Assembly (NCBI GenBank): GCA_023935145.1
Contig: CM043698.1
Location: 73,485,501 to 73,549,500, forward strand
DNA: 64,000 nucleotides
Origin: Bretschneidera sinensis
Taxonomy: Eukaryota > Streptophyta > Magnoliopsida > Brassicales > Akaniaceae
Direction of reading: 5' to 3'
Part shown: positions 57,782 to 64,000 of the stretch, one piece after another
Position numbering within the stretch: the first letter of the stretch is position 1
How the letters are laid out: each line of letters starts with the position of its first letter
Translations under genes and position numbers: made by a program
The notes under the pieces: generated by a model
The model's input: only the letters and a program-made list of their open reading frames with translations
What the model was told of the DNA's origin: nothing
The model's database searches: none

Positions 57782-58099
57782 TTCTCTACCACTTAAAAAA
57801 AATTGACCTTGAGTTTTGAAGTGATGAAGCAGTAATATCTGTGATACTTGTAGAAATAAAGCATAGTCATGAAATTCTTGAAAAATAAGGTCTCTACCAA
57901 ATTAAATTTTTTTGGCTGAGAATGTATGCTCTAAAGGTGCTTCAAACCAAATAGGCAAGATAAAATCAACAATAGGAGCCTACACATCAACCATTGTCTC
58001 TTTTATGTCTTCAACCTTTTCATAAACTTTCTCAACAAGTAAAGGAAGAACTGTGGCTAGTACAACCTTCTGATTAACTTCTTCAGCTACCGGTGCCTT

Positions 58100-58985
58100 A
58101 TCTAAAAGAGCTTGATGCTCTCTTATCAAATTTTTCTTGAAAGATGGTCGAGAAGATGAATAGCTCGACACTCTTTCTTGGAATTTGCTTGAGAGATGGT
58201 CAAGGAGGCAAAGAGATCGACTCTCTCCCCTCAAAATTTTCTTTAAAATGGCCCATGAGATAAAGAGCTCGGTGTTCTCTCCTCAAAATTTTCTTGAAAG
58301 ATGACTGAGAAGGTGAAGAGCTTGATGCTTTTTTCTTGGAATTTTCCTAAAATATGGCCGAAGGAGTGAAGATCTTAGGGCTTTCTCTTCAAACTTTGCT
58401 TGAAAAATGGCCAAGAAGGTGAAGAGCTCGACACTCTCAACTTGGAATTTTCCTAAAAGATGGTTGAGGAGGTGAAGAGATCAGCGCTCTTTCATCGAAA
58501 TTCTTTTGGAAAATTGTCAGATGTCTTCGAATTATATAGAAACTAAGACCGTTTTAAGTTGTAGAGAAAATTTCCTAGTCAGGTGCCTAGCACACTCCCA
58601 GGTGCCTAGGTAGGCGCCTAACACACTCCTAAGCATCTCGCACAGTCCCTGGGACCTAGACAGGCACTTAGCTCACTCCCAAGTTCCTAGGCAGGTGCCT
58701 AATCCACTCTCAATTGCTTGTCTCCATGGATTTGCTTGAAAAACGATGGAGGATGTGAAAAGCTCGACGTTGTTTCTTTGGAATTTGCTTGAAAAATTAC
58801 CGAGGAGGTGAAGATCTCGAGGCTTTCTCCTTGGATTTTGCCTAAAAAATGACCGATGAGGTGAAGAGCTTGGAGTTCTCTCCTTGGAATTTACTTGAAA
58901 AATGGTCGAAAAGGTGAAGAGTTCGGTAGTCTCTCCTCGAAATTTGCTTGAAAGATGGCCGAGGAGGTGAAGAGCTCAATGCTCT
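58100..58985 (+). repeat. ~60-bp degenerate minisatellite, interrupted
   Basis: More than ten units on the theme GCTTGAAAGATGGCCGAGGA followed by GGTGAAGAGCTCGACGCTCT and CTCCTCGGAATTT. First block about 58135-58520, second about 58735-58985. The ORF at 57980-58234 runs across it and is not supported. Confidence 0.85.
58575..58715 (+). repeat. ~33-bp minisatellite between the two blocks
   Basis: Units on the theme CCTAGGCAGGTGCCTAGCAC followed by ACTCCCAAG, four copies with substitutions; each carries the CCTAGG-type palindrome. Confidence 0.75.
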
Positions 58986-59667
58986 CTCATCTTTGTGCTA
59001 GTAATTTAGAAAGATTGATTTGATTTAATTCTGCATATGTTTTTATTTTTGAGATTACAAAAATAGTTTTGAAAAATTCTTAATTCCAAATTCACCACCT
59101 CTTAGGTATTGCCATAGTATATTTTGGACCAACAATCTCTCAAACCGATATTGATTTTCATGCTCTTGCAATTTACTACGGACCAAGATGTTTTTGGGTT
59201 AAATTTTTTTAAATGGTTGTTGTATTTATGATTATTGTTGTCAGACAGAGATTAAGTATTACTCTCCCAGGGAAACAACTATGTCCAAACATGAGTTACT
59301 CGATCTTCAACAGGTACTTGATAGGGTTTTAAGAGAATAGTAAGCATCACTGCCAATTTTTCTTGCAACAATGGTTTCATTCTAGACCCATCAAAGTAGG
59401 ATAAGATTAATGATGCTCAACTCTAACATAAGAACCAAGAAAATGAAGCATCCAAGATCATTGACTCTGAGACACCCCAAGATAAGCAGGAAGTCTTTGT
59501 CGAGCAAGTTGAAACCACGGATTGCAAGCACGACCAAGACATGATTGAAGACATCCTCCTACTTTTGATTTTATCCTGCTTATTTGGTCTAAAGCACCTC
59601 CACAACAGGCATTCTCAACCAAAAAATTTTCCTCTAGTAAAGAGCTCGTTCTTTAAGAAGATGTTTC

Positions 59668-59843
59668 GTATATGAGCCTCCTTAAACATTACTTATTGCT
59701 ATTGATTCAATGATCCCGGTAGGATGTGGGCAGCGAGAATTAATTAATGGGATAGAAAAACCGATAAAACAGCAGTAGCCACAGATACAATTATCAATCA
59801 ACATGGGCAAAATGTAATATGTGTTTATGTAGCTATTGGCCAA
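59668..59843 (+). pseudogene. atpA: Plastid atpA fragment in nuclear DNA
   Basis: About 176 bp resembling the chloroplast gene for the ATP synthase alpha subunit around its P-loop. Readable pieces: [24 protein letters not shown], then after a frame change [20 protein letters not shown] and YVAIGQ. In the intact plastid protein these flank the nucleotide-binding GDRQTGKTA motif; here that motif is altered (GIEKPIK-type reading) and a stop intervenes. The [12 protein letters not shown] wording is plastid rather than mitochondrial. Similarity stops abruptly after GGCCAA. It is non-functional plastid-derived DNA within a non-autonomous element. Confidence 0.85.
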
Positions 59844-60014
59844 TCCATACACTCCATTTTTAATAAGGTTCAAGCGAGAAGCATACAAGTACCGTAATGT
59901 GCCTCTCCATGGGTGTCTGGTAACATGACTATACTTTATTTTTATAAGCATCACAGATAGTGCTACTTCATCACTTCAAAACTCGAGGTCGAGTTTTTTC
60001 TAAGTAGGGGAGAA

Positions 60015-60377
60015 TGATGGGGTACAGAAGGGTATGAAAAAAAATTTGTAATCTTAAAATAATTATATTTTAGTAGGGATCTTATGACATAATAATAGAT
60101 TAGGATTTAATTTCTTAGGATAGGATTAGAAGATCATATTTGATTTGTGTTGATTTTTTTTATTTAAAGTGTTGTAGAAGGACTAGGATTCTTAAAGATC
60201 TCTATATAAGAGAAGTATCTGCTAATTTTCAATTAGCTTTGAATGAAAAAAAATTTTTATTGATATTAAGTATCAATTTCTTCTTAACCTTCAAGTAAGC
60301 TAGATTATTTTTCAATCCATAGAGTAGCCTAGTTTCCATTTCTTTTCTATTTCTTTCTAACTTTATGTTCTACATCA
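60015..60377 (+). repeat. Inverted LTR, right copy
   Basis: 363 bp, TGATGGGGTACAG...TTCTACATCA. TATA-like CTCTATATAAGAG near 60200. Preceded by polypurine AGTAGGGGAGAA, so it is a 3' LTR on the plus strand. Confidence 0.78.
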
Positions 60378-61017
60378 CTTACCTTTTGGTTGTCTACTGT
60401 CCTTTCTTGCCTAAGAAGATGTGCATGCTTACAAGCTGTTTTTTCCCATATGGAACAAGTAATGATTACATAGACTATCCTTATGAAATTTTTTAAAACG
60501 AAGAAGAAGATGATTTGGAGTCTATGTAGGAAAGAGTGTCCTATTCTAGAAATAAGATGATAAGTATCCTATTATGGTAAAAATGATATTTCCATTTTAA
60601 CAAAAAATATTATTTAAATCCCTCTATTTTGGAAAAAAGAATCCAAAAATCAGTAAAAGTACATGCATGGATGATGTGTTGTTATGCAATACTTGTGGTC
60701 GATATGTATAGCAGTGTGCATATTGGAACTATTAACTATTAAGCATCATCCTATTAGATCAACTTTACAAAAATATCTTTAATTTTAAATAAATTATCGT
60801 AAATGAATCAAGCCCTAAATATTTAATCATAAATTAGACAAGAGTTAGGAGCTATATATATACCATGTAGATGGACCTATTGTTAGATAGAGTAAATCCT
60901 ATAGTTTCTTATTACAATATATCATTTCATTACAGCTTTGTTGTTTTGGCCATGAATACCAAAGAAACTGAAGATGATGACGATGATGACAATTATTTTC
61001 TTTAAAGTCGAAATCGT
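60378..61017. other. Gene-free AT-rich stretch
   Basis: Contains short acidic-looking codon runs (GAAGATGATGACGATGATGA near 60970) but no convincing exon. Confidence 0.4.
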
Positions 61018-61215
61018 GGTTTGTTATGAAACTTTATTTTTCTCTTCTTTTGATTATTTGTTGTGAATTACTCGTTTGATTTAAAGAATGCATTTTTTCA
61101 AAATAAATAAATAGACAATAAATAGACATGTTCTTTAATTTACTTTTATATAGTGATCAGGACTTCAAATCGGATCGATGGTTTACCAGTAAAGATAGGT
61201 GGGGATATTGTCAAC
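61018..61215 (+). repeat. Duplicated segment, first copy (partner 63515-63702)
   Basis: Starts TTTGTTATGAAACTTTATTT and later reads CGGATCGATGGTTTACCAGT and GATATTGTCAACA. The partner at 63515-63702 has the same start and GATCGAGGAATTACCAGAAA, GTATTGTCAGCA. The coding-like part is more decayed here. Confidence 0.7.
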
Positions 61216-63249
61216 AAACTGCAGCCGATGTTTGTTACACCTTATGACATCGTGCGGATCATGATAACATTATCCCATATATTGACCTAAGGAAACTGAC
61301 AAAATTGACCCTTCAAATTTATCAAATGATGCTAACAACTACACTGTACTTGTTGAAGGAACAACCCAAAAAAAAATTCGAATCATGAGGAGCAACAGCA
61401 CGGTGTATGACAATTTAGATCAGCTTGACACAAATTAATACAGTGAGTACGTAATTTGAAGTTTAGAGAATTTTCTTTACTGTGATTCTCTTTTTCATCT
61501 TTTTATGGACAAGATTATTGTACTTAATAATGACAGCATGCAATTTTAGGTGCTGCAAATGTGTTGGTACTCTTTTCTGGTCAAAATGACCTGTTCAATT
61601 GTGAATAAAAGGAAAACTGATTTGATGCAACCATAAATGGGAGATAGATAGCATAGAATTTATATATTTTTTTAAATGCTTCAATGCCATTATGTACCAC
61701 TAGATAGAAACCTTAGTCCAATCCATGACATAAGTTTTGAAAATCCTAAACTAACCAAACTCATAATTTGTAAATCGTAATATTATTGATCAATATGAGA
61801 TACTTTTTGGTGCAATGCTTAAATACATGATTTCTGCATATATATTTTTTATGATTTTTTTAAATAAATTAAATTAAATCTTGTAATGAACATGTTTAAG
61901 GGTTTCAAATTAGCCATATGATTTTTGTGTAGATCTCTTTCAAAAACGTATGATCGTCAAACTTTACAAACCTAGGATCTTAAATAAGCCATATATATAA
62001 TTAAATATTTAATTTTGCGAGTATGTATTTCTTAGTGAAATTTAATGGATAATAATTAAATAGAAGTTTCTTAGCGATGGCTAAAATAACCAAAAAATGA
62101 TAAGAAATAATTCTACATGAGATTTATTAAAACTTCGAACCTAAAAAACAGTCTTTTAACTATGTTGAACAATTCTAGCCCCATTTTGGAATAGATAGCC
62201 AGGGTCATAATATTATTTTAAATTTAACTCATTGAGGGTTTCTATTTTGTGGCTTAAAAATTTCAAATAACATAAATCTTTATTTTCAACTATTATTTTA
62301 TTGTGAAAGAAAATATGAGCATGTCTATGCAAAATGGACAAAAATTAAAATGTGTCATACATAGATGGGTCGAAGACTGGGAAGTAATAAAATTATTTCC
62401 TTTCTACATCTTAGTATATTTTAGGTCCGTCATACTATTTGAACCATCAATGAAAATTACCACCACAATAAACCACCTAGAAGTTTATTAGTTACACAAT
62501 GACACATGTAAAAAATAAGCTTCTAACTTCTCAAATTTAGCGTAAAAAGCTAATATTGTATCAAGTGACGACGTGTCATGATTCAAAACGATAATTGTGA
62601 TCCGTTTTGATGGTTTATCTTAGTGGTTCAAATAGTAGCGTTCATTTTAGGTGGTTAATAAATTAGATGATAATACTATTCTCTTTGCTGTTAAAAAAAT
62701 AGTCAAGCTATATATGAATTATATGTGGATGTGAGACTTGGTCCTTAAGATCTCTATCAGCTATATAGATTTGTCTCTGAGAAATGCTTATCTATTCAGG
62801 TTTCAAATTGTTGCACACCAAGGCTATGGAGCTAGCAACCTTAAGGATTTTACTTCATTGGTTTGTAGACCATGTGAAACAAATAATGTTGATCGAGAGT
62901 GTATGGACTGCAACACCTAGTTGAGGGATCTTTTAATGTTTTTATGGTTCTGCACAAGGGAGCTTTTAGGGTTTTTGTCTTTCGCCTTTACTTTTGGCGC
63001 GTATTGTTTTCTCTTTTGGTCCGTTCCAATGATTCTTTATACTGTTTTCCATGTGCCTAGTCAACCACGAGGCTTTTTAATATACAATTATAGTATATGT
63101 GATATCAATGACGTCAATTATTTTTCGGTTGATGAAATTTCTCATTTATTTACAATAACCAACTTGCTTTAGAAGTTAATACATAAAATTAATTGAGAAG
63201 CACATATTACGATTGAATTTATTAAGAAGCCTCGACTAAGGGCATGGAG
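61216..63249. other. Region without an identified gene
   Basis: Two adjacent plus-strand ORFs (62738-62920, containing GYGASNLKDFTSLVCRPCET; and 62921-63172) are separated by a TAG and a frame change. I do not recognise them. The second is hydrophobic (two possible membrane segments) but may be chance AT-rich sequence. Confidence 0.3.
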
Positions 63250-63500
63250 TGTTAAAGAATAAAGAAATAATTGAGCTCTTTCCTATCAATTTAGACTTTT
63301 AAAATAATTGGTTACTCAGTTATTTCTTAACATGGTATTAGAAGAGCTCTAAGTCATGGGGATGCCCCTTTTTCATTATTATTACTTGATTCAGTTTGTT
63401 ACCCTTTCAGATAAGGCTTTCTTTCATTTGGGTTTCATGTGTAAAGCATTTAATCATTTTTCAGTTTACACGTGAGAGTGCGTGTTCAAATATTAAAAAG
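63250..63500 (+). mobile_element. TRIM-like miniature LTR element, 3' end truncated
   Basis: Short 5' LTR 63250-63332 (TGTTAAAGAATAAAG...TTTCTTAACA). Primer-binding site TGGTATTAGAAGAGCTCT (63333-63350) is one or two changes from the initiator-tRNA type. No coding. About 63466-63484 reads ACACGTGAGAGTGCG then TGTTCAAATATTAAAA, a PPT-like tract and the start of a 3' LTR that fades after ~20 bp. Confidence 0.65.
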
Positions 63501-63639
63501 TTATGAGGGAATCAAGGTTTGTTATGAAACTTTATTTTTCTATTCTCTTTTTTGTATGTTATTTTGCGCATTTGATTTCATGTATGTGTTTTTTCTTAAT
63601 TGAATAAATTTTTTATTTAATTTACTACTATATGGTGAT

Positions 63640-63774
63640 CATGAGAATAGATTAGATCGAGGAATTACCAGAAAAGATGGGCGGGGTATTGTCAGCAGCA
63701 TTTCTTCAGGACCAGAACTGGACAAAATGCTTCTTGAGGCTATCCTGCACTCATCCCCGCCCTATGATACAAGG
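63640..63774 (+). CDS. Unidentified exon-like segment with a splice donor
   Basis: Open frame reading HENRLDRGITRKDGRGIVSS, ISSGPELDKMLLEAILHSSP and PYDTR, stopping exactly at AAG|GTAAGCT, a good donor match. Codon use and the donor suggest an internal exon of a gene that continues past the right edge. I do not recognise the family. The acceptor is uncertain; the duplicated copy at 61018-61215 has ATATAG at the equivalent place, while this one has ATATGG. Confidence 0.4.
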
Positions 63775-64000
63775 TAAGCTTTATGGTATTGGTACTCTTC
63801 ATCAAAGCCCCTGTCTATCAAATAATCCAAGAAAAAGTTGTTGATCCTAAGTGATTTTTACAGTACATCAAAAGTTGAATTAGTGGTTAATTGTCTAGTA
63901 TCTTGTTCATGTAGAGTCGCTTTAACCTTGGAATAATGAAAAATCATAGGTATTATTAAATTGTCAGTATTTTTGTTCTTTTTCTAATTATTGAGTGTTG

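Larger units (their letters stand above)
57394..60377. mobile_element. Non-autonomous LTR element pair in inverted arrangement
   Basis: Two ~370-bp LTRs face each other in opposite orientation (57394-57781 minus, 60015-60377 plus). Homology continues inward for ~80 bp on both sides, through a polypurine tract (GTGGTAGAGAA inverse; AGTAGGGGAGAA) and GCTTCATCACTTCAAAACTC. Both ends are therefore 3' ends, which a single simple element cannot have. The ~2.2-kb centre holds two minisatellites and a piece of plastid atpA, and no retrotransposon enzyme. No convincing target duplication was found. Confidence 0.7.

Noticed and set aside
57980..58234. 84-codon minus-strand ORF
   Set aside because: It runs into the 60-bp minisatellite and has no homology I recognise.
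62921..63172. Hydrophobic 83-codon ORF resembling a small membrane protein
   Set aside because: AT-rich with no recognisable family and no supporting context; likely chance.

Overview
The window is nuclear DNA of a flowering plant, most likely a dicot. It is AT-rich and intron-bearing, and is packed with plant-type LTR retrotransposons, a CACTA transposon and a PIF/Harbinger relic. Only one gene with a clear host function is seen: a branched-chain amino-acid aminotransferase (BCAT) at the left edge on the minus strand (about 188-2387), continuing beyond position 1. An unidentified exon-like segment (63640-63774) lies at the right edge. The species cannot be named from the sequence alone.

From about 2.8 to 38.9 kb there is a nest of retrotransposons. 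A degraded LTR-like sequence (2996-3517 and 37799-38660), bracketed by a ~240-bp direct repeat, was entered by a minus-strand Copia element (3523-37798). That Copia was hit twice. An LTR element without reverse transcriptase (called E1 here, 4362-23295, target duplication GTGCA) sits in its left LTR. A complete-length Ty3/Gypsy element of Athila type (23487-33269, target duplication AATCC) sits at the end of its pol gene. E1 is a mosaic. Its own LTRs enclose an inverted LTR, a related LTR, a second Copia copy (8353-12173), a LINE relic, a TRIM, the 5' end of another Copia, and an inverted relative (E2, 15580-19680). E1 and E2 encode Gag joined to the short stretch that normally precedes reverse transcriptase; the rest of pol is missing. 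Their 3' ends resemble those of the Athila-type element, so it or a relative may mobilise them.

From 39547 to 54381 lies a CACTA (En/Spm) transposon with both termini, AAG target duplications and subterminal repeats. It carries two gene relics, a TNP2-type transposase (42508-47660) and a Transposase_24-type gene (48079-53728). It has been hit by two solo LTRs with intact target duplications (43707-45085, CTTTG; 50141-51047, ATGTT). Within a long intron of the second gene it holds an antisense armadillo-repeat gene fragment, which looks like a captured host gene piece.

From 54.4 to 64 kb the DNA is gene-poor. It contains a decayed Harbinger transposase (minus), an inverted pair of ~370-bp LTRs enclosing two minisatellites and a ~176-bp piece of plastid atpA, a small TRIM, and a duplicated ~190-bp segment whose second copy runs into the exon-like segment. 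All transposon genes carry stops, frameshifts or deletions except the single 290-residue Gag-fusion ORF at 19834-20706.
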